Of a stretch of 64,000 bases of DNA, positions 20,783-32,505 are shown piece after piece. This stretch comes from Ganoderma boninense (Eukaryota; Basidiomycota; Agaricomycetes; Polyporales; Polyporaceae). The position numbers and the translations under genes are program-made. The DNA lies in the NCBI GenBank assembly GCA_002900995.3, contig CM035312.1, positions 558,001 through 622,000 on the forward strand, read 5' to 3'. How positions within the stretch are numbered: the first letter of the stretch is position 1; every line of letters begins with the position of its first letter. Below the pieces are notes generated by a model, which was not told the origin of the DNA, ran no database searches, and saw nothing but the letters and a program-made list of their open reading frames with translations.

Positions 20783-23700
20783 GCATCGTCGTACGTTGCT
20801 GCTTCATGCTCTCGGTTGCATAATTTATTCTCCTCGCATTGCTTTGTTTTGTACATTCTACCAACCTCCTAATACGAGCGGACGTATACCGCCGTCTCTC
20901 CTCTCCCCCACATATTCGCTTCCTTTATCCCAGTACTTGGCCCCTAATCTTCCCATACTGCGCGATGATCTTCAACTACATCATCATACATCCAGACTGG
21001 TAAGGGATTTATTCCAGGATCTCGAGTGCCAAAATTGACGCAATTCAGTAGGTGCAGACCCTGCAACAAACCCCGAATGATAAGGTCTTGCGCCTCCTTT
21101 TCTCTTCACGGTATGTAGGGCACGAACAAGTGTGTTGTGTACGATACTGCGTTTGTTCGTCTAGTCATCCCAGGACCCGGTATGACCCGTTGTTTCTAGC
21201 CCCTCTTCGCTGACTGATCACTAGTTCAAGGGGGCACCTAATATCGAATAGCACTTTCGCGCAGAGGCTTACGGTCCGGTGTTGCATCGACAAATGTTCG
21301 GCGTACCTTTCACCGCTCCCCTCATGGTCTCGAACACGTCGCCAGAACTGCTAGGCGCGCATATCTATATGCCTCAGGGAGGCCGCCAGCCTTCCAGCAA
21401 ACTAAGTACGTCCTTCTAAAACCTGCGAACGTACACGGACAGGGTGGCAACCCTAAGATGCCTATCATCCGCTTGTTTCCGCCGCCCCGACCCGCGGACA
21501 GGGATGGCCTTCCGGGACCCATGAAAGCTTCTGGGCATTTAGGGAGGATCAGCAGGAAGCGCAACGCCACTGCCGCTAGAATAGCAGGATCCTTACGTCT
21601 CGTGGTGACGGAACCAGCGGCGGATACGTGGTTTCGCTGGGAGCCCGGCATAATAGGCCTCTCGGTGGGTGAGGGAGGCACTGCGCCATGGAGGACAGGG
21701 TCCGCACGCACCGGCCCTGGGCGAAGTTCGGAAGTTTGGCTGTTGCGGGCGTGTGGATGCTGTGGACTGCGTGATCCACGTCTTCGCTCTGGCTATGTTT
21801 ACGGCCTGGACATGTCTGCGGCAAGCCACTCCTGGTTCGGGTGACCCTGGCAGCGCCACCACATCCGGATTCTGATGACGTTCCGTAAGTCTGAAAACTG
21901 TCAGGGCTGTTGGCACACGGACTTGCTCATTTCCTTCAAACAGAAGCCATATACTGGTCAGAGGGGTTAACTCATTACGCAGATATGTTCTTGAGCTGAG
22001 GTGCCTCGCAACGGAGTGCCCGCTCGCCAAGGAACGCGTGCGGCGTTGCGACCAACGCGACGCGCCTGGAGCACGTGATCATGACAGGTGGTGCTGGTCA
22101 CTGGGACAGCGAAAGCGAACAACAACTTGACCTCGTACCCCGACCATCCTCCTCCCATTCCCCCATGTTCTGCCCTCAATAGCTCACAGCATACTCCCGT
22201 AAATGTTTTCAATCGATGTTTCTCACACAGCAGTGCCACCTGTGAACCGAAAGCAGTGAATGTGCTCCTACTGACTGTTCGCCACGTATGATGGCCTGAG
22301 AGTTGAAAGCGGAAGCAGAAGAGGTGGTTTGTGCGGCTTAACGTCGAGCACCATGATTTGGTGAGTAAAAATTAGGTATACCACGTTGTTTGGAAGTTGA
22401 CGATTCCATTCCGGCTATATGCCACGTTTCTGTTGTTGCAGGTAAGTTCGCCCCCGATCCGGGCGAACGAATTTCATTCCCGCAGCAAAGACGCATTGCG
22501 CGTCGGTATAGTGAAGTCGTGTGTATGTCAAAGCGGTAAGTCTCGCATCAGTGTACTTCGCCTCCCTGACCATCGTATACCTATGACACCTTCCATACAC
22601 AATGCCACGAACTCCGCATTCTTTGTCCGCACGTTCCACAAGCTTCTAACCTGTGTTGTAAGTGTGTTCTTGCTGCGATCTGTAAAATTCACGTAAGACT
22701 TACCGATATTAACACTTGTCGTGCATAGACCCCAATCAATCGCCACAAATGTCCGTCCCCCAACATGGGGCGTCGACGGCGTTCTGACTGAAATAGGAAC
22801 CATGTCGATGCCTCCCCTCATCGAAACGAACAGGGCCCCACCCCATAGCTTGGGAAAGAACAAGGGGCCAGCGACCATCAACCTGACAAGCTCCGTGCAC
22901 CATCGAGCCATCTGGCGAATATTGTTCTGGCGGTTTAGAGCTTCGCTCGCGTACCTGCAGCCAGTTTGCATCCGGCGTTCTTCTCCATTCCCGCCACACC
23001 CGGTTCTCGTCCCATCCTATCCTGGTCAATCGCCGTTATCAACTTCCTCATCGTCCCCCCTCGGGCTCTCGCTCACATATCGCCATTGGCTTGCGCTGGG
23101 GATAGATCTCGGCACCGGGCTCCTCCCACGCCCGCTCACTTCTGGTCGTCCGCTCTATCTGCCACCGAGGGTCCGCACAGAGCTGGCCGCGACATGATTG
23201 CATCCCACATCTCTGGTCGCTTGCGTGAGCTTCTGATACTGAACACGCCCGAGCTTGCTTCGGCGAATCCTCCCCTGGACGCCCAGGCCCCCATTCCTCG
23301 TCATCCTCGCAGGTCCAGACAGCGACATTGCCTCTACGTAGACTCTTCTCCCTATATGCTCCTATATGCGACTATTCGACACCCGCCACCAAACGGCCGC
23401 GGACCAGGAGGCCTCGTACGATAACTGCAGCGTGCACTTCGAGCGGTTCCTCCCGGCGCCTTCTTCCTTGCCTGGGAATGCCACCTTACCTCCGCCCGAC
23501 CTATCCTTGGCTTGCGAAAAGGCGATTCGCTTGCTCCCTTTTCATGTCCGACCCCCCGGACCCTTCCTACTCGCACGAGCAAGCTGCTGGCGCCCGCAGG
23601 TCCCTGGATGCCCATCAGGAGCTGATAACCTTCCCGCACACAGCGCCCGGCGAGCTTCAGCGCGCCTGCGTACGTGGTCTCTGCGCACCCTGTTGCGGCG

Positions 23701-26700
23701 CGCGCCAGCCCTCTGGGCTCACGCATTGTGCAGGCCACTGGCGCCCAATGCGGCAGAACGCACGGAGTCTTCATTCCACACTCCAACCCTCGTTCTGCGC
23801 GGCGAGCCTATCCACAGCGTAGCACGGCGGCGACGTCCTTGCCGCTCCACCCGCCCGTCTTCTTCTGCGCTCGCGGCCGCTTGGTCATCGTACTTATTGT
23901 GGAATGTGGAACATTGCGCACGGGGCCCGTAGCCTCGCGCCGTGCCAGCACGCCCCAAGCTCCTTCCGGCCCACGCGTCCATCCTCATCCCTTCACGCGC
24001 GTTCTTCTGTGACAGAGTTCACCGTGCAGACTCAGGAGGGAGGGAGCCCGCCGGCCCCAGCGGAGCGCGGGCCCGCAGCCCACGGCCCACGGCCACAGCC
24101 ATGGCCAAACAGCCCGTGTCGGAGATCGGATGGCAGGCCCGGACTGGAACCTCTCGAGCAAGTTTCGCGCGTTCGAAGAGGGCGGCAGGTACGTGCGTAC
24201 GTACATCTGAACTGGTCCCGGCATGAGTGCACACTCCACCAGCACCATCGGGGCAGCCACCCTTCCCACTTGGCCGCTCTGCAGCCTCACGCCACCCCGC
24301 GGTGCGGACTGGGGGCATTGGGGCTGGGGCTGGGGCTCGCGACGCCCCAGAGAGCCGGACAGCTCGCGCGCAGCTCGCACGCCCGCTGGCCGAGACGCGC
24401 GGCGAGGGCGACCTAAGCCCGCGCTGTGGCCACAGATGCAAATTCTATCTGCATCTGCGGCGTCATCGCTGTCGTAGTGTCGCGCCCGCACAATTACGCC
24501 CTTGGCGTCTGCCGTCCACCTTCCGCAATTCTCAGCTCCCAGCTCGCCACCCGTCCGTTCATCTGCACCCAGGACCGGCAATTCGGTGTCGAACTGGAGA
24601 CCGGGATGGGTAATCTTAGGACGGCGACTTGAGCTCTCGCAGCGCCGACGGGGGAGAGAGGGGAGGTGGCTTCTTCAACGCTCTTCTGACCGGCACCGTT
24701 GGGTTTGCGCAGACGGCACGGGCGCTGTGCACGCTTCTCTGGCACTCGCTTTACGTCGAAACGGCGCACCGCAGGGCCCCGCGCGATGCCCATGGGACTG
24801 CGGTCCAAACGGGCGTCGGAAGTCTGAGCCACACCGTGCGACGGCGAGGCTCGAGCGAGCGCCGCGTCCGCTCTGGGTAAGGAAACGAACTGCAACGCCA
24901 ACACCAACGCCAACCTTATGCACGGGAGGCGAAGAGAAACGAAGCGGAGGCCGCAGCGTCGATTCGGACGCGGGGCGTGTGGGGGCACCCCTTCGGCGCC
25001 ACCACACGACCTTGCGCCGCGTTCTTGCGTTTCGTCGACCCCCCCCCCCTCCGTGCTGCCGCTGTGGCTTGGATTGTGATGGAACTCGGAAGGTGGACGG
25101 ACGGCCGTCTGTGCCGCGTTGCCCCCGGGGCAAGGGTCTCTGGCCACCGCATGTTCCTGCGGACGGATGGCGAGTCTGCCGACCGCTCGCGTTTGGCTGG
25201 GGCTTTGATCTTTGACTGCCGCTACTGCTGCTGCCGCTGCTGCTCAGTGCTCACCTCACCTCCGTCCGGCCAATCCGATTCCGACTCCCTTCACCTCCGT
25301 CTATCCAATCCGAGTCCGATTGCCCGTTTGCACCCGCCAGTGCGTGTGTCGGACACGTCACGGCCAGCCAAACACCCTTGCGACTTCCCCGTCCCCGTTA
25401 TGGCGGAACCCTAGCCATGTAGCCTCGTGCAGAAGTCGCGCGTCGCCGGCCGGGCGTGTGGCCGGTGAAGCTGAAGGAGGGCCTAGGGCGAGCGCGAATG
25501 GCCCAGTCCGGAAGTGCGGCATCGAGCGACTTGTCGTGCCAGAGGAACAGGAGCGTCGCACAGGAACGGTGTGGCCGACTGGTGGCCTGCGGCGCGCACT
25601 GCAGGGCCGGCGGTCGATCATCACACTCAGTACAACTAAAACTTACATATGACCGTGCGCAGGATAGACGGCTGCCGTAAGCCTCGCGCTTCGATCACGC
25701 TCGTGGCGAAGTTTGAAGCTTGAGGCTCGTGGCGGCGGCTTGCCGTCCGCGGGCCCCAATGCCCATCTTGGTCTCTTCTCCGCACTTGGGCAATTGAATT
25801 CCAATCCGGGGCGGATGCGCGTACTGATCACGATCGCTGCTGAGCACGAGAGCTCGTCAAAGCTTGAAGATCCGGCCTACGGTGGGAGGGCCACGGTGCC
25901 TCCAATTGAAAGCGGTTTGTCCAATTTCAGGGACCTGGACCAAGATGGGCCGTACGTACGTAGCATCAGGGTGAGCCATACGACTCGTCGCTCGAGGCGA
26001 GACAACGGATGGTATGGGGAAGCAGGGGACGATGTGGGGAAGAAGACCCCGGGTACTGTGCCACAGCACCCTTAAGCCACGCCTGACTGAGCCCCGGTAT
26101 TCTACCGCTGCGGTTGGCATCTCCCGCTGTGGCCACGCGAGCTGTAGACGTCAACGAAAGGGAGGACGGGGCTCCACACTGACCTCACAGTTCCGCGGAC
26201 TACAGAGGGGAGGAAGTGCATCTCCGCGTTGGGCAGGGAGCAGTCGTCGGAACCTCAACCAAGTTGAGAAGGACGATCGGCCGCGCAGATTCCGCAAGTT
26301 GTTTGCCAACGCTGGCGAGCAAGGGAATGGCGGTGGGAAGCCTGGGAGCCGCGGGGAGGGGGGCGAGTAGTCGGTCGTTCGGAAACTTTCGCTGCCAAAT
26401 CGTTCGAAACCCAGCCGACTAGCGGACACCACGAAGAGGTTTCCTACTGGGACCGAGATGAACAAAGATCGGAAGTCGTGCTGCTGCTGCGATGTTCGTG
26501 GCGGACATGGACGGGGAGCGCGGGGGCCGTCGAGCGGAGGAGTGGCCGCAAGGGTGAGGGGCCTGGACAGGGAACGAGCACGATTCCGACTTCCGGATCC
26601 GGATCCGGGGAGGACCGATGGTGAGACCGGAGTAGCTGCCGAACTCGTTCGCGGGTAGGGTGTATGGACGGTCCACTATGCACCCACGGTCCTCGTTAGT

Positions 26701-29700
26701 ACGTACAATCTGCGTACAACGGTCCTGACTCTTACCTTCGAACGGCGTAGCCATCGCATATGCGTGCGGGGATAACTTGTGTACAGCATGTCCTCCATCG
26801 CGGATGTGAACTGGGAATCCGAATCACATCTTCCCAACCAGCGGCGAATGCCTGGCACCGAAGACCCTGGCCCGTTGGAAGCTAGACTCACCTTTCCCCA
26901 TGCTGTTTGATGACCCTTCTGCACCGCCCGCAAGTCGCCACCTGGGAACTCAGCCACACTGCACGGAAACCCTGTACGTTCGTCTTGGGGTCGTGCCGCA
27001 ACTCCTGGTGAGACCAGATATATTTTCCACACATCTGGCGGTCAAACTACAGGAATTAATGTTGGGGCGCTTGATCAGGACAACGATCTGCCGGGCAGAC
27101 GTCCAGCACTCGATGTGCGTTGTCGATGGGCCATGGCGATCGCAACCACCATCCGCCCCGTGAGCATCGGCCGGAGTACTCGCGGTGATATTTAAGTACG
27201 GTCTCTGCCCGACATTACTTCCGTTAATGATCGTGATCCACGTCCGATTCGGAGCTTGCAATCTGCAGGTAAAGAGTAAGTAAGTAGCACGGGGAATCGG
27301 TGGACACGGGATTTATTAGCGGGGATGCTGACTTGTCCGTGTCTTGATGTCAGGTTCGCGTCCATCGGCACCTATGGGCCACGGTCTCCGCCCGGAATTA
27401 GAAACATTGCTCAACATACGGCAGGAACCTTGCGATCGGACACGACACGCTGCACCGTCGTGCCCCAGCCGCTAGCACCAGCAATACATGCCATCCCTCG
27501 CCATGCACGAATGATCACGGTGTGGCCAGCACCTGCCACAGCACCTGCCTCGGTCTGCCAAGACCCGGTCACTACACGCACCCGAACTTAAAAGACCGAG
27601 CAGGCACGCGACCACAAACCCCCACGGCGTCTTGCCGACACTTCCCATGGCCTGGCCACAACGTAAACTCGTCGACCGCTCCGCAGCCCCCCGAAAAACG
27701 CTAGCACATTGCTCACCTGCATCGTGATCAATGAAAACTTCGCGCGTCCACCCACCCCGCTGCATGAAGTCGCACTGTGACCATACCGTCCGCAGATTAC
27801 TCGCACTGGCGAGCCCTGGCACCCCGGGCCCGCCGGCGTCCTCCCGCGAGCACGAGCTGGACCAAGCCGTAAGCGTCTGCCAGCACGGGTCACCCGGTCA
27901 GCAGCTGCAGTATATGGGACCCCCAGCCCGTCGATCTGTGCCAGTGACCCGAGCTCGCGCTGCAAGTTAACGGCGTGTGCGGACCAGGCGAGGGGAACAA
28001 TTCATTCATTTCGTCGCGCTTGCCACTCTGGTCACGATCAGTGGAGCCCCGTCTGGCAGTGTTCGTGCGTCGAAACCGTGACGTCCCTTTCATTCATTTG
28101 CGTTTATTTATTTCGCGCCCTGCCTCTCCTCCCATATCAGGCATTTGCACGCAGCCTTGCAGAGCCTTGCCTTGAAGCCCGGCCACAGCTGTCAGCGCTC
28201 AGCGCCCAGCGGGCTTCACAGAACCCCTGCGTTGCGGACTCGTCGACGGGGCGGACGGCTGGGGCATGCCCACTACCGTCTACGGTGCCGCAGGTGTCCA
28301 GCAAGCTCGAGGATGCGGTGCCAATAACCCTGTCGACGTCGACGCGGTGAGCAGACGGCGTCAGCTGAGCAACAACGAAGCTGTTCTACTCACCTTCACC
28401 CCCTTCCTCCCCTCCCTTCCGACCAACAGGTTCGTCGCAGAACCCTGAAGAAGACGTAGGCACCACTCACCAGTCCTCAGGCTGCCACTGGCCGCTACAG
28501 CCGCCGGCCAATCGTCGGCCCAACCGCCGCCACAACCCCTCCCAATGTCCGATGCTCCAGCCGCAAAGGCAGGGGCAGATGATTTAACAAGCAGTGTGAG
28601 AAGGAAGGGGAAGGGGGGCGACAGCAGGAAGCCCGGATCGCGAGTACGTACGCGCGCGCGTCCCGGAGCCTCCACCGCCCGCACTATCCACCTCCCTTCC
28701 GTAAGCCCTGACTCAGTACGGTGCCTTCCAAAGGTTCCTAGTTCCTCGTAGACTCGTACCCGCAGTGCCCGCGTAGCAAAAAGACGTGAGAGTGAGAGAG
28801 GTGGTGTCAAAGAAGCGGTCCCCCAAGATCTCGCTCTCGCTCGACGTCGCCACGGATCGATCTGCACGCGACGGGCGGGGATGGGGCGGGGAGAAAGTTT
28901 CGTGGTTCTGTTCTGTTGTGTTCAACGTTCGATCAATGAAAAAATATACAAAAAAAGCTCTGCCAATTAATTGTACGTGTGAGTATCTTTTTGGCTGTCT
29001 TCTTCAACGACGAGGGCGATGGTATGTTGAAACTATAGTACACGCGCGGGTAGCGTCGCAGTGGCAGAATGCGACTGTGTAAAAACATCGTAATCGTGGT
29101 GGCGCGGCCCCCGGTTGCGGGCTTCGGAGTTCGGAGTTCAGATGTCGAGGAGGGAAAGCGCGAGAGTAGAACGGGACATGGAATATGGAAGACCCGCAGT
29201 TTCGTGGGGGAAGGTGGACAGGGGATGGGGGAGGGAGGGAGGGAGGGAGGGAGGGAGGCGCAAGACAGTCAGTACGTACTAGGTGGAAGCAGAGCACTAG
29301 AGAGTGAGAGTGAGAGGAACGGAGATCGAGATATGGAGAGTCAGTCGGAAACGGCGATACAGATACAGCGAAGGACATCATCATCATCCTACTGAGTACT
29401 ACTCAAACGGCGTCGTTCAATGATCGGCCTGCGGAAGCGCGTGCGTGCGTGCGTGCGTGCATAGTAAATATTGGAGGGGACGCGGGTTGACGGGAGGCGG
29501 GCGAGGCGAGGCGAGGCGGGACGGAGATGAGGGGGACGACGAACCATGAGGGAGGAAGAGAGATGCTAGATGGAGCAAATGGCACGCGAGACGACGGTGG
29601 TCGGGACGTGAGCACGGGCATGGCATGAGGGAATCGTGAGAGTCGGATATGCGGCATGCAGGAGGAACCAGAGACCAGGAGCGGCGAGCCCAGAGGCAGG

Positions 29701-29981
29701 ACCCGATTAGGCGGCTTGCAGAGGCAACGTAACCGGGACGCTTGCGTACGGGGTTCTTGAGTGACAATGAGAAGGAGGCATGGACATGGACATGGATCAT
29801 GGACATGGACGACGAGGTCCATCAGGCGCGTCGTGAGGCTTAGGCTTGAGCTTGCGGGACCAGGACCGGGACCGGCAGGGCGACCGTTTTGCGTTGGGTT
29901 CGGGGCCGCCCCAGCCCCCTCCCCGAACCCCCGAACCACCAGCAACACCAACACCTTCACCTTCACCACCATCAGAGCACC
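20783..29981. other. 9.2-kb gene-poor region
   Basis: No gene that I can support. Open frames of up to about 240 codons occur on both strands (for example near 23.3-25.2 kb) but overlap each other, are very rich in Arg/Pro/Ser/Ala, and have no domain or splice logic, as expected of GC-rich noncoding DNA. Local features: a C run near 25041, GCTGCT-type repeats near 25220, CGGATC repeats near 26595, a GGGA tandem array at about 29228-29260 and a GCGT array at about 29440-29462. The right end is the 3' flank of the bHLH gene. Long noncoding RNA or extended regulatory DNA cannot be excluded. Confidence 0.5.
29228..29260 (+). repeat. GGGA tandem repeat, potential G-quadruplex
   Basis: GGGA/GGGAG units run in tandem, preceded by GGGG tracts from about 29205. 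More than four G3 tracts lie close together on the plus strand. The array is about 720 bp downstream of the bHLH stop codon. Confidence 0.7.
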
Positions 29982-32505
29982 TCATGAGATCTCCATCCCG
30001 TCCGCGCGGTCGCTCTCCTTCTTGACCTTGACCTCGCCTCCCACGCTGACGCTCTTCGCCTTGCGCCCCACGCGCTTCCCGACGCCCACGGGCCGCCCGT
30101 CGCGCCCCCTGCGCCCGCGCTCGATCTCCATCTCCTCGTCCTCGTCCCCGTCCTCCTCCGCGTCGTCGTCGATGTCGTCGTCCATGCTGCTCCCGGGCGA
30201 CACCCCCGTGCCCGTCCCCGCCGTCGACGGCCGCTCCATCTCCTGGTCCGCCTGCTCGTCCTGGTCCATCTCCTCGCCCACGCTCGGCAGGTCCCCCGAG
30301 AACGCGTACGTCGGCTTCCGGATGCTCCCACGCCGCGCGCGCCCGTTTGCGTTCCCGTTCGTCGCGCCGTTCGCGTGGGCGTGTGCGTCCGCAGCCCCGT
30401 TGAGGAGCGCGAATCCGCCGACCTCGTCGTGCAGCTTCATCTCGCCGTCCCCGTCGACCGAGCCCGAGCCCGAGCTCGAGTCGGGCGCGCTCCCGCTCCC
30501 GCCGCGGAACGCCTGCAGCTGCTGCTCGAGGTCGCGGTTCCTGTTCGCCTGCGCGCTCACGAGCTGCTGCAGGTACCGGATGTACTCGACGCTCTTGCGC
30601 AGGATCATGCCCTTGTTCGCCTTGACCACGTTCGCGCCGTCCGCGCCGTTCGCCGCGCTTCCGCCCGTCGCCGTCGTTGGGGTCGACCCGGGCCCGCTGG
30701 GGTCCTCGGGCTCCGCGCTCCCCGAGCCCTCCTTCTTCTCTGGGGGGTTCGTGATCGTCACGCCGAAGAGCAGGTCCTCGCCCGAGGCGGCGGAGAGCGA
30801 CGCGGGGACCGTCATCGTGGCTGTTTCCGGATCTGCGGTCAGCCCCGAAGATGAACATGAGTGAAAGGTAGAGTGGGAGAGGGGGGCGCACCGTTCGGGT
30901 CGAGCAGGCACTCGGGGATGAGGGTCGCGAGCTCCGAGATCTTCTCGTTGATGTTGTCCCTCCGCCTGCGCTCGACGGCGTTGTGGGACTCGCGCCGCCG
31001 GCGCCGCTTCTCGTTGGCAATCAACGCCCTGCCGTGGTTCCCGCCATACGTCATAGTGATAGCACAAGAAGCGCGGTTATGGTTAAGGGTGCAAAGCAAC
31101 GGCGCAGGCGCGAAAGAAGACGAAGAAGAATGGGGTAGGGGAGCCATCTGGATGAGCAGGCGGATCTCACGATTCACAGCAACAGAAGCAAACGCACTGT
31201 TTCGCAGCCAGGTCGTCTGGGGGCGACTCGCCCTTCTGCATGCCCACCATGCCCATGCCGGGGACGTTGACCTCCTTTGGACTCACGCCGAGGCCCACGC
31301 TGCCGAGACTGGTCCCGCCATTGAACGCAGTGAAGCCTAAACGGAGACGAGCGCATGCATTCAACGGGAGCGCTACATGAGGTGTTTACACGAAACGCAC
31401 CATGGACACTCTCAGGCGTAGGGAGCCCAAACTCGTTACCTTGACCACCGGGCATGAACCAGCCGCCGGTGTGGAGGCTGAGGGGGCTGGCGGGGCCGCG
31501 GCCGGCGCCGTTGGCACCGTTTGGGATGACGAGGGGCTGAGTGTGTCCGCGGTGGAGAGGAGGAGGGGACACGCTCGAGACGCTGTTGCGCTTGGTGCGA
31601 GTGCGGCGGGCCGGGCCGCCATTGGTGCTGGGGGGGTTTGCGGGGTCCAGGGTGGAAGGCGCGCGCGAGCGCGATCGGCTCCTCGAGAACTCAGCTGCGC
31701 CGTTGGCGGAGACAGGCGATGGCGTCTGGCGCTGACCATTTGTTTGGCCGCCGTTGGACGCCTGGGAGAGATGGAACTCGGAGGGGGCGGTGAGGTTTGA
31801 GAAGGAAGAGATACCCGAGATATTAGACATGTGTGAAGAGAACGACGATGGCTCGGCGCCGGAGAAGGGATTGTTGCCGTTGGCGGTGACGGGCGAGGAC
31901 GGGTTGTTTGATGGCGGCTCGTAGCGCATAGAGGAGCCGATGGCCGGGACGGTGGAGTTGAAGTGAGAGTGTGCGGTGAATTCATGCAGGGGATGTGTGT
32001 GGACCGAGGAGGGCGTGTGGAGGTTGTTGGAGTGGAGGGAGGATGCGGGCGGGAGGGAGAAGGACGGATTCTGGTGATTGAAGTGGTTATGATGGGATGA
32101 TTGGTGGTGGGATGTGGGGGCGGAGATGTCGAAGATGTTGTGGGTGTGGTGGGATCTGTAATCGTCGTATGCGCCGGGGGACTGTGTGGAACGTTCGTGC
32201 GACGAGTTATGGGGGTGTGCCTGGGAGGGCGAGGTCGCGATGAGCGAGGCCAGCTCGTCGGTGAAGTCCATGTTGTTGTTCGCGGACTGGTCGGTAGAGT
32301 GGGAGGGGAACTTGCGGAAGGAGTCGGGGACGGAGAAGAGCGGGGGAACGAAGAGGTTGTCGAACTGGGTGGAGGAGTTGGCGGAGTTCTGGGAAGAAGG
32401 CGGGGGGTGGGGGCGGGGTGTTTGAGGGCGGGGGGGACGGGAGGTGGAAGCCCTCTGTGCGGGAGAGGACCTGGGCTTGTAGGAGGGGAAGAAAGCAGAG
32501 CTCAT
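29982..32505 (-). CDS. bHLH-zipper transcription factor (743 aa)
   Basis: Exons 32505-31401, 31336-31198, 31028-30892 and 30832-29982 join in frame to 743 residues. The first 400 residues are low-complexity Ser/Asn/His/Pro, a probable activation region. The basic region RRRRRESHNAVERRRRDN has His, Glu and Arg at class B positions, predicting CACGTG E-box binding as in USF/MAX relatives. Helix 1 (INEKISELATLIPE) is followed by an unusually long loop of about 75 Gly/Ser/Ala-rich residues before helix 2 (KANKGMILRKSVEYIRYLQQLV) and a short leucine-zipper-like coil. The C-terminus is acidic then basic (GRKAKSV). Fungal GlcD-gamma-type HLH factors have a similar basic region; that match is from memory. 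The 169-bp intron before the basic region is the largest in the gene. An in-frame ATG at 32607 would add 34 residues. Confidence 0.93.

Noticed and set aside
24494..25215. Overlapping 217- and 237-codon frames on both strands
   Set aside because: Arg/Pro/Ser-rich, open in several frames at once, without motif or splice logic; typical of GC-rich noncoding DNA.
29797..31020. 407-codon minus-strand frame
   Set aside because: Shadow frame of the bHLH exon 4; the bHLH frame carries the domain and splices correctly.
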